DNA of 64,000 bases. It comes from Aliiroseovarius marinus (GTDB lineage Bacteria > Pseudomonadota > Alphaproteobacteria > Rhodobacterales > Rhodobacteraceae). Positions 1 to 8,649 of the stretch are shown one piece after another (the stretch's first letter is position 1; the number at the start of each line of letters is the position of its first letter). Made by a program: the position numbers and the translations under genes. The DNA is taken from assembly GCF_004360145.1 (NCBI RefSeq), contig NZ_ML178716.1, positions 1 through 64,000 on the forward strand, written 5' to 3'. Below the pieces are notes generated by a model, which was not told the origin of the DNA, did no database searches, and was given only the letters and a program-made list of their open reading frames with translations.

Positions 1-181
1 ACGCCGCCCTACTGGCCCACTTTTGCGCCGCCCTTGACATCTTGGATGATCGGGCGACTTCGGAACGCGCTCTCCTCATGCGCTTTCAATGATCCCGTTC
101 GCCTCGGTGCAAAGAGGGTAGGTTGTCATTAACGTTTCAAAAATATAAACTTTTGCGCGCAAAGTTTCACATATTGCGAAC
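1..181. other. Left edge: possible gene tail and LysR leader
   Basis: A plus-strand frame is open from the window edge to a TGA at 90-92 (it ends ...LLMRFQ) and may be the 3' end of a gene lying to the left, but 29 residues are too few to identify it. The remainder up to the LysR start is AT-rich and carries a palindrome described separately. I see no other gene here. Confidence 0.3.
147..167. promoter_or_regulatory. Palindromic operator upstream of LysR gene
   Basis: Arms AAACTTT and AAAGTTT flank a GC-rich centre TGCGCGC, giving a nearly perfect 21-bp inverted repeat that ends 14 bp before the LysR start codon. LysR regulators usually bind interrupted palindromes of this kind and repress their own gene. 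Binding here is inferred from position and symmetry only. Confidence 0.5.
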
Positions 182-1108
182 ATGGTTATGGCACGGAATT
201 CACTTGTTAATAATATCGGAGATGCCGATCTCAAGCTGCTGCGGATCTTCAAATCTGTGGTCGAAAGCGGTGGTTTGGCGGCAGCCGAGACCGAATTGAA
301 CATCGGTCGATCCACAATTTCGAAGCATCTTTCCGACTTGGAGCATCGATTGGACCTGCGATTGTGTGATCGGGGGCCAGCCGGATTCGCGCTGACTGAG
401 GACGGCGCGAAGGTTCTTGAAGCCGCCGACAGCCTGTTGGGCAGTGTCTCGGACTTCCGCGCCGAGGTGAATGAAATCAAGAAAAGACTGGTCGGCACGA
501 TCCGCATTGCGTTTTTCGACCAGTGTGCCTCAAACCCCGAGGTGAATCTGGCAAAGTCCATCGCGGCGTTTAACTTGGCTGCGCCGAATGTAGAAATCGA
601 CCTGTCAATCGAACCGCCGACCGCCATTGAAACCAAAGTCATCGGAGGAGAGCTGGATATCGGCATCATCGCTCAGCACCGGCCCTCGCCCAGCCTGAAC
701 TATGTGCCGATCTATGGCGAGAACATGTATGTATATTGCGGCAGGGACCACGAGTTTTTCGAACGCAGTGATGCGGGGCTGTCATTGGCTGACGTGCGCC
801 GGACCAACTATGCGGGCATCAGTGTGAACTCACCCAATTTGCATGTGGGGCAGAAACTTGGACTGCGTCGGTCTGCCAAGGTTCAAAGCGAACACGCATT
901 GTCCATTTTGATCCTGTCTGGGCGCTATATTGGTTTTCTTCCAGATCACCTTGCCAGAATTTTCGAACAACGTGGAAGCATGAGGCCCATTCTACCAGAC
1001 CAGCTTTACTATCGCACAACCTTCTGCGCGGTCACGCGGCGCAGGCCAAATCCCAACCGGATCACATCTCTCTTTATGCAAACGCTAGAGCGGCAACATT
1101 CGGAATAG
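182..1108 (+). CDS. LysR-family transcriptional regulator
   Basis: The 308-residue protein has the LysR layout: an N-terminal winged helix-turn-helix (about residues 15-75, with the motif LNIGRSTISKHLSDLE) and a C-terminal substrate-binding domain (about 100-300). It probably senses a small metabolite. The effector cannot be deduced, because the gene has no divergent partner in the window and the next genes are convergent. ATG codons lie at 182 and 188 without a strong ribosome site, so the exact start is uncertain. An IS6 remnant begins two bases after the stop, so the gene may once have been linked to genes now lost. Confidence 0.85.
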   Translation: MVMARNSLVNNIGDADLKLLRIFKSVVESGGLAAAETELNIGRSTISKHLSDLEHRLDLRLCDRGPAGFALTEDGAKVLEAADSLLGSVSDFRAEVNEIKKRLVGTIRIAFFDQCASNPEVNLAKSIAAFNLAAPNVEIDLSIEPPTAIETKVIGGELDIGIIAQHRPSPSLNYVPIYGENMYVYCGRDHEFFERSDAGLSLADVRRTNYAGISVNSPNLHVGQKLGLRRSAKVQSEHALSILILSGRYIGFLPDHLARIFEQRGSMRPILPDQLYYRTTFCAVTRRRPNPNRITSLFMQTLERQHSE

Positions 1109-1109
1109 T

Positions 1110-1279
1110 GGGGCTGTCAGGCGAGTTCTAATCCGTCTCGCCTAGACCGGCATCACTGCCCTTTACGCTGCACAAAGACCGCGCCACGCGGCAAGAGCGA
1201 CGGATTGGTTAAACTTGCAAAGTTGTGGCGGGGCTATGTCAGCGCCCTGCCCGTCTTAAACCTGTTTTCGATGACACGG
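1110..1279 (-). mobile_element. Internally deleted IS6-family element (MITE-like)
   Basis: This 170-bp stretch retains both ends of the IS6 element seen near 46 kb and nothing in between. On the minus strand it encodes the transposase C-terminus KFNQSVALAAWRGLCAA with its stop at 1163-1165. This matches the C-terminus LNRTTALTEWRGLCAA at 46087. At 1230-1278 it holds the leader end (GGCTATGTCAGCGCCCTGCC), matching GGCTAAGTCAGCACCCTGCC at 46623. The whole transposase body is missing, so it is non-autonomous. Confidence 0.75.
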
Positions 1280-1312
1280 ACATAGGAGAAGTGTTGACGG
1301 ATAAGAAGATAT

Positions 1313-1933
1313 TCAACCACCGCTTTTTCCAAGCACCAGAAAGGTCATCATCCCGAGCGGCGGCAGCGCGCGCTGCTCTTCAAGCGTCAGGGCATCCTCT
1401 TGCAATACAATCTCGATCTCGAAATCAGAGTGCCAGCCGATGGTATTGGCGAAGGGTGCGAATAGCCGCTCCAGAGACGCGATCACGCCCTGTTTTCGCT
1501 CGAAATGATTGGTGATCACCACCTTTCCGCCCGGTTTGCAAACCCTAGCGATCTCGGCCATCACTTTCTCCGGTTCAGGGACAACAGACAACACATGCAT
1601 CGCCGCAATGGTGTCAAAATGGTTGTCTGGGAAATCGAGTGTGCGGGCATCCATCTTACGCAACTCTTCGACTTGGCTAAGCTCCAACGCTTGCACTTTG
1701 TCGCGGGCCTTCTGAAGCATTTCTGCACTGAAATCGATCCCGGTCACATGCATGCCGGGTTTGTATTGCTCCAGCGACAGCCCGGTGCCCACTCCAACCT
1801 CAAGGACACTTCCGCCACGGCTGTTGATGTACTCCACAGCACATCGCCTGCCGACATTGGTGATTGCTCCGAATGTCTTGTCATAGACGGGTGCCCAACG
1901 GGCATAGGAAGACTGCACAGCTTTGATGTCCAT
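1313..1933 (-). CDS. pmtA: Phosphatidylethanolamine N-methyltransferase
   Basis: A 206-residue class I SAM-dependent methyltransferase with SAM motif I VLEVGVGTG at residues 43-51 and the acidic GIDFS strand at 65-69. Its length and N-terminus (YARWAPVYDKTFG) fit the Rhodobacter sphaeroides-type PmtA, which methylates phosphatidylethanolamine three times to make phosphatidylcholine at the cytoplasmic membrane. It is the last gene of a psd-pssA-pmtA operon, nine bases after pssA. The presence of PE-forming genes directly upstream strongly supports the lipid substrate over an unrelated ubiquinone/menaquinone methyltransferase. Confidence 0.85.
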   Translation of the reverse strand: MDIKAVQSSYARWAPVYDKTFGAITNVGRRCAVEYINSRGGSVLEVGVGTGLSLEQYKPGMHVTGIDFSAEMLQKARDKVQALELSQVEELRKMDARTLDFPDNHFDTIAAMHVLSVVPEPEKVMAEIARVCKPGGKVVITNHFERKQGVIASLERLFAPFANTIGWHSDFEIEIVLQEDALTLEEQRALPPLGMMTFLVLGKSGG

Positions 1934-1942
1934 ATCTGGTCC

Positions 1943-2725
1943 CTAATGCTTTGATTGTAGCCCCTTCTCAAGCCACGCCCAGATGACCGTCACCACATAC
2001 CCCAGGCACAGCACGATCAACGAGATCCAGGCGAATGTCAGGACAACCGCTCCAGCGCAGGCTACTCCGACGAGAAAGAATTTTACATTACCACGGGAAA
2101 TCTTGGTGGTTTTAAACGACCAGGTCGGTATGCGGCTAATCAGCAGAAGACCGATAAAGACCATGTAGATGCAGATGACACTTCCCGGCAGCAGCGATGC
2201 ATCTGCGAAGGCAAAAGAAAGATACATCGGCAACATGACCAGCAACGCACCTGCAGGCGCGGGCACGCCCTCGAAATAAGCTTTCTCTTGAGGTGACTGC
2301 TGAGCAACGTCTTCGGATTTGCTTCCGACGTTGAAACGGGCCAGCCGCATGACGCAACACACGGAAAAAATAAGAACGAAAATCCAAGCGGTGCTCGGGA
2401 TATCCTGCAGACCCCAAAAGTAGATAATGAGAGGCGGCGCCACCCCAAAATTTAGGAAGTCGGCAAGTGAATCAAGCTCCGCGCCCATTTTGCTATCGAC
2501 CCCAAGAAGCCGCGCAATACGCCCGTCTATTCCATCTAGGATACAGGCGACCATCACAAGCTGAACCGCAAGCGTGTAGTTGCCCTGAACTCCAAACCGG
2601 ATGGCGGACAGCCCCGCACAAATTGCCAATATCGTCAGCACATTTGGCAGAAGCTGGAAAAGCGTGAACGCGTTTTCCTTTTTGTCGATTGGGCCCGCCA
2701 CTGGCCTGTTTCTTTTACCGTTCAT
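1943..2725 (-). CDS. pssA: CDP-diacylglycerol-serine O-phosphatidyltransferase
   Basis: A 260-residue integral membrane protein with several hydrophobic helices. The CDP-alcohol phosphatidyltransferase signature DGx2ARx8Gx3Dx3D is complete, from D67 through G81, D85 and D89. It joins CDP-diacylglycerol and L-serine to give phosphatidylserine, the precursor for the neighbouring decarboxylase. The start codon overlaps the end of psd by 11 bases, so the two are translationally coupled. Because the downstream gene is a PE methyltransferase, serine is the likely alcohol rather than glycerol phosphate or inositol. Confidence 0.92.
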   Translation of the reverse strand: MNGKRNRPVAGPIDKKENAFTLFQLLPNVLTILAICAGLSAIRFGVQGNYTLAVQLVMVACILDGIDGRIARLLGVDSKMGAELDSLADFLNFGVAPPLIIYFWGLQDIPSTAWIFVLIFSVCCVMRLARFNVGSKSEDVAQQSPQEKAYFEGVPAPAGALLVMLPMYLSFAFADASLLPGSVICIYMVFIGLLLISRIPTWSFKTTKISRGNVKFFLVGVACAGAVVLTFAWISLIVLCLGYVVTVIWAWLEKGLQSKH

Positions 2726-3389
2726 CCGACATATTCAGCTCTGCCAGAACGGTCTCACCCGCAATCATCGTTTGTCCAATGCTTACCAACGGGACCACAC
2801 CGTCAGGCAAGTAGACGTCCAGCCGCGAGCCGAACCGGATCAGTCCAAATCTTTCGGCGGTCTGCATCATGTCCCCCGGTTTGACAAAGCAGACGATACG
2901 TCTTGCCACCAGACCGGCGATCTGCACCAAGGCCAGATCCTGACCATTTGTCATCCGAATGCGCAGGCTGTTGCGTTCATTGTCGGCGCTGGCTTTATCC
3001 AGCGATGCGTTGAAGAACTTGCCAGGGCGATAGGCAATGGCTGTGATTTCACCTTCGATCGGTGTGCGATTCACATGACAGTTAAACACGCTCATAAACA
3101 CGCTAACGCGTGTAAGGGGCTCATCCGGCATCCCAAGCTCTTGGGGCGGAACAGCTTTTTCGATCAGCGAAACAACTCCGTCAGCGGGGCTGACGATCAG
3201 CCCTTCTCGCGTTGGTGGTACGCGTTCAGGATCGCGAAAGAAATAGTAGCACCAAATGGTAAGACCTACGCCGATCCAACCCAACAGATTGGAAAACAGG
3301 AACAGGACGACCGTGATGGCTGCAAAGATAGCTACAAACTTTATGCCCTCAGGGTGCATTGGTTTGATAAATGTATCGCGCATTCGCAT
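2715..3389 (-). CDS. psd: Phosphatidylserine decarboxylase (short form)
   Basis: A 224-residue proenzyme of the short bacterial Psd class. The self-cleavage motif GSR lies at residues 187-189. Cleavage before Ser188 would create the pyruvoyl cofactor and a small alpha chain. Hydrophobic stretches at about 17-50 anchor it to the membrane. It converts phosphatidylserine to phosphatidylethanolamine for PmtA. An in-frame ATG two codons later (3383) is an alternative start, and an AAGGAA site lies upstream. It is the first gene of the lipid operon. Confidence 0.92.
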   Translation of the reverse strand: MRMRDTFIKPMHPEGIKFVAIFAAITVVLFLFSNLLGWIGVGLTIWCYYFFRDPERVPPTREGLIVSPADGVVSLIEKAVPPQELGMPDEPLTRVSVFMSVFNCHVNRTPIEGEITAIAYRPGKFFNASLDKASADNERNSLRIRMTNGQDLALVQIAGLVARRIVCFVKPGDMMQTAERFGLIRFGSRLDVYLPDGVVPLVSIGQTMIAGETVLAELNMSDER

Positions 3390-3516
3390 CGTAATATTTC
3401 CTTAAGGTCAACCAACGACGTTCATAAGTGGATTAGACCTAAACGCAAGTATGTTTGGAAAATCAGTGCTAGTGCTGGCCGCTTTCGGGATTCATAGCTT
3501 GGAGAAACAAGGAAGG

Positions 3517-4470
3517 TTATCCGCTGATCTCTGCCTTGAAGGCCGATGGCGTGATACCGAACTTGTTCTTGAAGAGGCGAGAGAACTGCGCCTGATCCGA
3601 AAAGCCAAAACGATAGGAGACTTCCGAGATCGGAAGCCCCGGCGCCGTGGCCAGACGATCCCGCGCCGCGATCAGGCGCTGATCCCGTATTTGCTGGCTG
3701 ACCGTACCATTCACATCCTTGAACAGGTCATGCAGATAGCGTTTCGAAATCCCGCAGCTTTCAGCGATCAGATCGGGGGACAAGTTTGGGTTTTTAAGGT
3801 TCTCGCGGATGAATTTCTCGACCCGGGAAATATGCGCGGTGCGCACCGCAGAGAGATTGCTTGAGCTTGCGTCAACCGTTTCGTCAAGGGCAAGGCCAAG
3901 CAGTTCTAGAAGCTGGCGCCCTACGGTTTCGCCCGCAGCCGCTCCGAGATCTGCAAACTTCGACTGGGCCTGATCGACCATAGAGGCGAACAGTCCTGCC
4001 GTGCCCGACGTGGCATTGAATACTTTCGCGCAAAATCGGTCGGGTTGGCGCACGCGCTCTTCCAGCGCTTTACGCCCGACTTTCAGAACGAACAGGTCAT
4101 TGGGGTTTTCATAGAGGAACCGATAGGGCTCGTCGCCGCGTTCAATGATGAAGCCGCCCGGATCGCACCGCACCTCGCGCCCCAACTGGCGGAACTCGAC
4201 CGATGTGGCCCGCGGCAGAGTGATGAGATATTCTTCTTCCCGCGCCTCACGAATATGCGCGCGCCGCCGTTCATAGCTGAGCGGATCCGAGGTCAGTCGG
4301 GACATGCCCACATGCCCCATCGACATCCGGCTTAACTGTCCGTTGAAATGGATGGGATCTCGGAACTGAAGTTCCAGCGGAAAATACGCATCATTTACCA
4401 CCGCATTCCATTTACTGGAGCGGTGCTGCGGCTCTGTCGTGGCCGTCGAGAATGTGAACTCGGCGGTCAT
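3517..4470 (-). CDS. AraC-family transcriptional regulator
   Basis: A 317-residue regulator with an N-terminal cupin-like sensing domain of the type found in AraC/XylS activators (about 1-200) and a C-terminal AraC DNA-binding domain (about 215-315) with two helix-turn-helices (SPDLIAESCGISKRYLH and PISEVSYRFGFSDQAQFSRLF). The start at 4470 is preferred because GGGAGGAG lies just upstream. A longer reading frame extends into the repeat region and has no ribosome site. It is divergent from the hydantoinase/ABC operon and separated from it by four tandem 22-bp repeats that are good candidates for its binding sites. Confidence 0.88.
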   Translation of the reverse strand: MTAEFTFSTATTEPQHRSSKWNAVVNDAYFPLELQFRDPIHFNGQLSRMSMGHVGMSRLTSDPLSYERRRAHIREAREEEYLITLPRATSVEFRQLGREVRCDPGGFIIERGDEPYRFLYENPNDLFVLKVGRKALEERVRQPDRFCAKVFNATSGTAGLFASMVDQAQSKFADLGAAAGETVGRQLLELLGLALDETVDASSSNLSAVRTAHISRVEKFIRENLKNPNLSPDLIAESCGISKRYLHDLFKDVNGTVSQQIRDQRLIAARDRLATAPGLPISEVSYRFGFSDQAQFSRLFKNKFGITPSAFKAEISG

Positions 4471-4530
4471 ATGCGTCTCCTCCCAAGCCTGACCATAGCC
4501 AAGCCTCTCAATAAAACAAAGGAATTTGGA

Positions 4531-4618
4531 GGTTCTGCACTCTGCTGCAAACGGTTCTGCGCTGAGCGGCAAATTGTTCTGCACAAAGCTGCAAACGGTT
4601 CTGCGCTCATCGTCAAGA
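4531..4618. repeat. Four tandem 22-bp repeats (iteron-like operator)
   Basis: Four consecutive units start at 4531, 4553, 4575 and 4597, each exactly 22 bp. Each begins (G/T)GTTCTGC and the first three end in (T/G)GCAAA(C/T). The fourth is degenerate at its end. The 22-bp period is close to two helical turns, so all copies face the same side of the DNA. They lie in the 272-bp gap between the divergent AraC regulator and hyuB. The arrangement suggests a cooperative activator array. There are no spacers, so it is not CRISPR. Confidence 0.85.
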
Positions 4619-4742
4619 CCAGCCCAACAAGCCGCGACAAGCTGGGATCACAAGTTCGACGTGCAGGAGGAGCGCGCCGGATCAAGCGGAAGAATGCTCG
4701 GATCAGGCGGCCCCTTTGCGCCCATGCAAAGGACCAGAACGA

Positions 4743-6494
4743 ATGGCTAATAGACAAGTTGACCCCATCACGCTTTCGGTGGTGCGCGGCGTATTGGAAA
4801 CCACTCAGCGCGAAATGACGCTGGCCTTGGAAAAGACCGCGCGCAGCTCGGTTTTCAACTTGGCGCATGATTATTCGACGGCGCTGTTCAACCACACCCC
4901 CGAGATGATTTTGCAGGGTCAGGATATTCCGATTCACCTTGGATCGTTGATCCCGGCGATGAAGTCGGTCGCCAATTTCTTCGAGGGTGACATCCACGAG
5001 GGCGACCTGATCCTGCACAATGATCCCGCCTATGGTGGCAGCCACATCATCGACACCTGCATGTATTACCCGGTGTTCTATGAAGGCGAGCTGGTGTTCT
5101 GGACCGTCTGTAAGGGGCACCTGACGGATATCGGTGGGCCGGTGCCTGCGGGCTATAACCCCGAAGCGAAAGAGATCTTTGCAGAAGGTCTGCGCATTCC
5201 GCCGATCAAGCTGTGGGACAAGGGTGTTCCGCGCAATGACATCATGAACATGCTGCTGACCAACATGCGTGCACGGCGCGATCAGGAAGGCGACTTCAAC
5301 GCGCTGATTGGGGCCTGCCAAGTGGGTGCCCGCAACCTGACCGCGCTGATGGACAAATACGGCAAGGATGTGGTGCAGGAGTGCATTGCCGAGCTTCTGG
5401 ATATGGCCAACGCACATATGAACGGCCTGATCGCGCAAGTGCCGGACGGGACCTATTCGGGCACGGCCGTTCTGGAAGACGCGGGCCACGGGTTTGGGGA
5501 TTTCGACATCACCGCAACCGTGACGATCACCGGCGACAGCTGCCATATCGAGATCGAAAGCCCGCCGCAGGTGCCCTATTTCATCAACTCCTACGAGGGG
5601 AACTCGTATTCCGGAGTCTATCTCGGCCTGATGATGTTCGCACAATTGCCGCCGCCCTATAACGAAGGGCTATACCGCAATGTGACAGTCGACATGGGCA
5701 AGAAGGGCACCCTGTGTAACGCGCAGTCGCCCGCCCCGCATATGAACTGCACCACCACGCCAATGGAAACGCTGACCGACGCGGTGCGACTGGCTTTTGA
5801 ACAGGCCGCGCCTGACAAGGTGTCTGCCAGCTGGGGTCACGCCAATGGCTGCAATATTGCCGGGTGGGACAGCCGCCATGACGAGGAATACGTCACCATG
5901 GTGCTGGCCTCGATCATCTCGGGCGCGGGCGCCACGGCAAGCCAAGATGGCTGGCACGCCTGCGGACCGGAATGCTGCTTCGGCGCGCTGACCTCGGGCG
6001 ACATTGAGATGCTCGAGCACTCTTATCCAATCATCATCCATGAATACGGTCTGATGGAAGACAGCGGTGGCGCGGGCAAGTTCCGCGGTGGGTCCGGCAC
6101 GCGCTGGGCGGTCGAACCGCTGGACACCGACATGACGCTGGTCACCTTCGGCGAAGGGCGCCGCATTCCGGCCATGGGGGCCGCTGGGGCGAAATCCGAA
6201 ATGGTCCACAAGAAAGTCGGCCGTCTTGAAATCACCCGCGATGGCGAAACCCAAATCATCACCGACAACGTGATCGAAACCATCAAACCCGGCGAGATCG
6301 CAGCAAACCTGAACCCCGGCGGCGGTGGTTTTGGCAACCCGTTTGAACGTGACCCCCTGAAGGTGGTCGAGGACGTCCGCAATGGCCTCGTCTCGATCGA
6401 AGGCGCGCGGCTGGACTACGGCGTGATCATCTCGGACGCCGACACGCTTTCCATCGACGAAAACGCCACAGCCAAAGCCCGCGCTGCGGCCTGA
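4743..6494 (+). CDS. hyuB: Hydantoinase B / oxoprolinase-family subunit
   Basis: This 583-residue protein is full length for the hydantoinase B family, with the typical start DPITLSVVRGVLE and the conserved glycine-rich C-terminus NLNPGGGGFGNPFERDP. With HyuA it forms the ATP-dependent enzyme that opens five-membered cyclic amides (hydantoins, N-methylhydantoin, 5-oxoproline) or carboxylates ketones in the acetophenone carboxylase branch. The start at 4743 was chosen because the family begins close to this residue. An earlier in-frame ATG at 4716 adds nine atypical residues. It heads an operon with hyuA and an ABC importer. The substrate is unknown. Confidence 0.88.
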   Translation: MANRQVDPITLSVVRGVLETTQREMTLALEKTARSSVFNLAHDYSTALFNHTPEMILQGQDIPIHLGSLIPAMKSVANFFEGDIHEGDLILHNDPAYGGSHIIDTCMYYPVFYEGELVFWTVCKGHLTDIGGPVPAGYNPEAKEIFAEGLRIPPIKLWDKGVPRNDIMNMLLTNMRARRDQEGDFNALIGACQVGARNLTALMDKYGKDVVQECIAELLDMANAHMNGLIAQVPDGTYSGTAVLEDAGHGFGDFDITATVTITGDSCHIEIESPPQVPYFINSYEGNSYSGVYLGLMMFAQLPPPYNEGLYRNVTVDMGKKGTLCNAQSPAPHMNCTTTPMETLTDAVRLAFEQAAPDKVSASWGHANGCNIAGWDSRHDEEYVTMVLASIISGAGATASQDGWHACGPECCFGALTSGDIEMLEHSYPIIIHEYGLMEDSGGAGKFRGGSGTRWAVEPLDTDMTLVTFGEGRRIPAMGAAGAKSEMVHKKVGRLEITRDGETQIITDNVIETIKPGEIAANLNPGGGGFGNPFERDPLKVVEDVRNGLVSIEGARLDYGVIISDADTLSIDENATAKARAAA

Positions 6495-6520
6495 AGCCCC
6501 TGACTGAAAGGAACAAAACT

Positions 6521-8647
6521 ATGCGAACCCAATATCGTCTGGGCATCGACGCCGGCGGCACATTCACCGACTTCATTCTTGCCGACAAAAAGGGTGGGAC
6601 ACGGATCTTCAAGGTTCTGTCGACCCCGACTGAGCCGACCAAGGCCATCAAGAATGGCTTGGCGCTGATCACTGAAGAAACTGGGCTGACGGCGCAGGAA
6701 ATCGTGTCGAACTCGGACCTGTGCATCAACGGCACCACGGTGGGGCTGAATGCGCTGATCACCCATACCGGGGCCAAGACCGGCCTGATCGCCACCAAGG
6801 GGCACGAGGATTCCATCGAAATCCGCTTGGGCCACAAAGAAGACGGCTATCGCTATGACCCGGACTATCCGCCCGCAACCATGCTGGTGCCGCGCCACCT
6901 GCGTAAGGGGGTCAGCGAGCGGGTGATCTCGGACGGGTCGGTCAAGACGCCGATCAACGAGGAAGATGTGCGCGACGCCTGCCGTTACTTCATCGCGGAA
7001 GGCGTTGAATCGGTCGCGATCAGCTTTGTCTGGTCGGTGCTGCACCCCGACCACGAAAACCGCGCCGCCGAGATCGTCCGCGAGATGATGCCCGATGTGC
7101 GCCTGACCGTGGGCAGCCAGCTGTACCCGCAGGTGCGCGAATACACCCGCACCTCGACCGCTATCGTGAACGCCTATCTGGCGCCGATCCTGCAGCGCTA
7201 TGTCGAAGCCATCGACGCCTATTTCCGCGAGCTGGGCAGCCAGCATCCGGTGCGGTACTTCCAATCAAACGGCGGTCTGGCGTTGGGCAAAGTGGTATCG
7301 GATCAATCCGTTTATGCCATCAACTCTGGCCCTGCATCGGCACCGCAGGCGGCGCTGGACGTGGCCGAGCCTTGGGGTGACAAGAACATCATCACCTGTG
7401 ACATGGGCGGCACCTCGTTCGACATCACCCTGACCAAGGACGGGCAGGCCAACGTCAACAAGAACATCGACTTCCTGCGCTATCGTATCGGCATCCCGAT
7501 GATCCAGGTGGAAACCTTGGGTGCCGGGGGCGGTTCGATCGGCTGGATCGACTCGATGGGTCTGATGCAGATGGGGCCGCAATCGGCTGGATCTGAACCC
7601 GGGCCTGCCTGCTATGGGCAAGGCGGCGAGAACCCGACGACGACCGATGCCAACCTTGTGCTGGGCTATCTGAATGCGGACGGGCTGGTTGGTGGACGGC
7701 TTCCGTTGGATGTCGACAAGGCGCGCGGTGCGATCCAAACGAACCTTGCCGACCCGCTGGGCATTTCCGTCGAGAAAGCCGCCTATGGCATGTTCACCAT
7801 CGTTAACAACAACATGGTCAACGCCATCCGCCGGGTGTCGGTCGAACGGGGCTATGACCCGCGTGATTTCGTGCTGATGGGCGCTGGTGGTGCCACGGGC
7901 GCGCATATCACCGCACTGGCGCGCGAAATGGGAATCTCGAAGGTTCTGATCTCGAAACTTGCCTCGGGGCTGTGCGCCTATGGGCAGATCATTTCGGACG
8001 TCAAATACAACTACATGGCGCCCGCACCGATCCGTCTGGAAGGGGCAGCTGCGGCAAAGAAACTGGACGATCTGTTCACCTCGCTCGAGGCGCGCGGCAA
8101 GGTCGATCTGGCGGGTGATGGGTTCGCCGAGGACCGCATCTCAATCCGTCGGTCGCTTGATATGCGCTATGTCGGTCAGGTGCATGAATGCACGGTCGAG
8201 ATCAATCCGTTCGAGGTCACCGAAGCCACGATTGAAGACATCAAGGCCGCGTTCCACGCTCGCCACAAAGAGCTGTACACCTATGACGAACCGCATAACG
8301 CGGTCGAGATCGTCAACGTGGAAAGCACCATTGCCGGCCATGTGGACAAGCCCGAGCGCATGACCATTGCCGCTGGTAAAGGCGCGCATGAAACCCTAAA
8401 GGGCACCCGCCCGATGGTGTTCAATGCCGATGGCATCGCGCAGGACACGCCAGTCTATGACGGCTCTGCCATGGGCGCCGGGGACACGCTACATGGCCCC
8501 GCGGTGATCGAAGAGGTCACGACCACCATCGTGGTCGAGCCCGGCTGGACCGTCAGCCTGCATGACACCGGCGTTTATGTTCTGACTGCGGATGCGGAAA
8601 CCGACCGCGGCCCGCTGGAACAGATCAAAGAACTGGCCGAGGTCTGA
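6521..8647 (+). CDS. hyuA: Hydantoinase A / N-methylhydantoinase subunit
   Basis: A 708-residue member of the hydantoinase A/oxoprolinase family. The N-terminal sugar-kinase-like ATPase fold shows the phosphate-binding loop GIDAGGTFTDF at residues 7-17, and a second phosphate motif DMGGTSFDI lies near 300. ATP phosphorylates the substrate carbonyl to drive ring opening by the HyuB partner. It follows hyuB after 26 bp with a GAAAGGAAC ribosome site and ends two bases before the ABC transporter genes. The family also includes acetone and acetophenone carboxylases, so a carboxylase role cannot be excluded. Confidence 0.88.
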   Translation: MRTQYRLGIDAGGTFTDFILADKKGGTRIFKVLSTPTEPTKAIKNGLALITEETGLTAQEIVSNSDLCINGTTVGLNALITHTGAKTGLIATKGHEDSIEIRLGHKEDGYRYDPDYPPATMLVPRHLRKGVSERVISDGSVKTPINEEDVRDACRYFIAEGVESVAISFVWSVLHPDHENRAAEIVREMMPDVRLTVGSQLYPQVREYTRTSTAIVNAYLAPILQRYVEAIDAYFRELGSQHPVRYFQSNGGLALGKVVSDQSVYAINSGPASAPQAALDVAEPWGDKNIITCDMGGTSFDITLTKDGQANVNKNIDFLRYRIGIPMIQVETLGAGGGSIGWIDSMGLMQMGPQSAGSEPGPACYGQGGENPTTTDANLVLGYLNADGLVGGRLPLDVDKARGAIQTNLADPLGISVEKAAYGMFTIVNNNMVNAIRRVSVERGYDPRDFVLMGAGGATGAHITALAREMGISKVLISKLASGLCAYGQIISDVKYNYMAPAPIRLEGAAAAKKLDDLFTSLEARGKVDLAGDGFAEDRISIRRSLDMRYVGQVHECTVEINPFEVTEATIEDIKAAFHARHKELYTYDEPHNAVEIVNVESTIAGHVDKPERMTIAAGKGAHETLKGTRPMVFNADGIAQDTPVYDGSAMGAGDTLHGPAVIEEVTTTIVVEPGWTVSLHDTGVYVLTADAETDRGPLEQIKELAEV

Positions 8648-8649
8648 AG

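Noticed and set aside
4531-4618. CRISPR array
   Set aside because: The 22-bp units are contiguous with no spacers, and no cas gene is present in the window.
4467-5645. 392-codon minus-strand frame opposite hyuB
   Set aside because: It is antisense to hyuB, runs through the 22-bp repeat region and has no recognisable motif or ribosome site.
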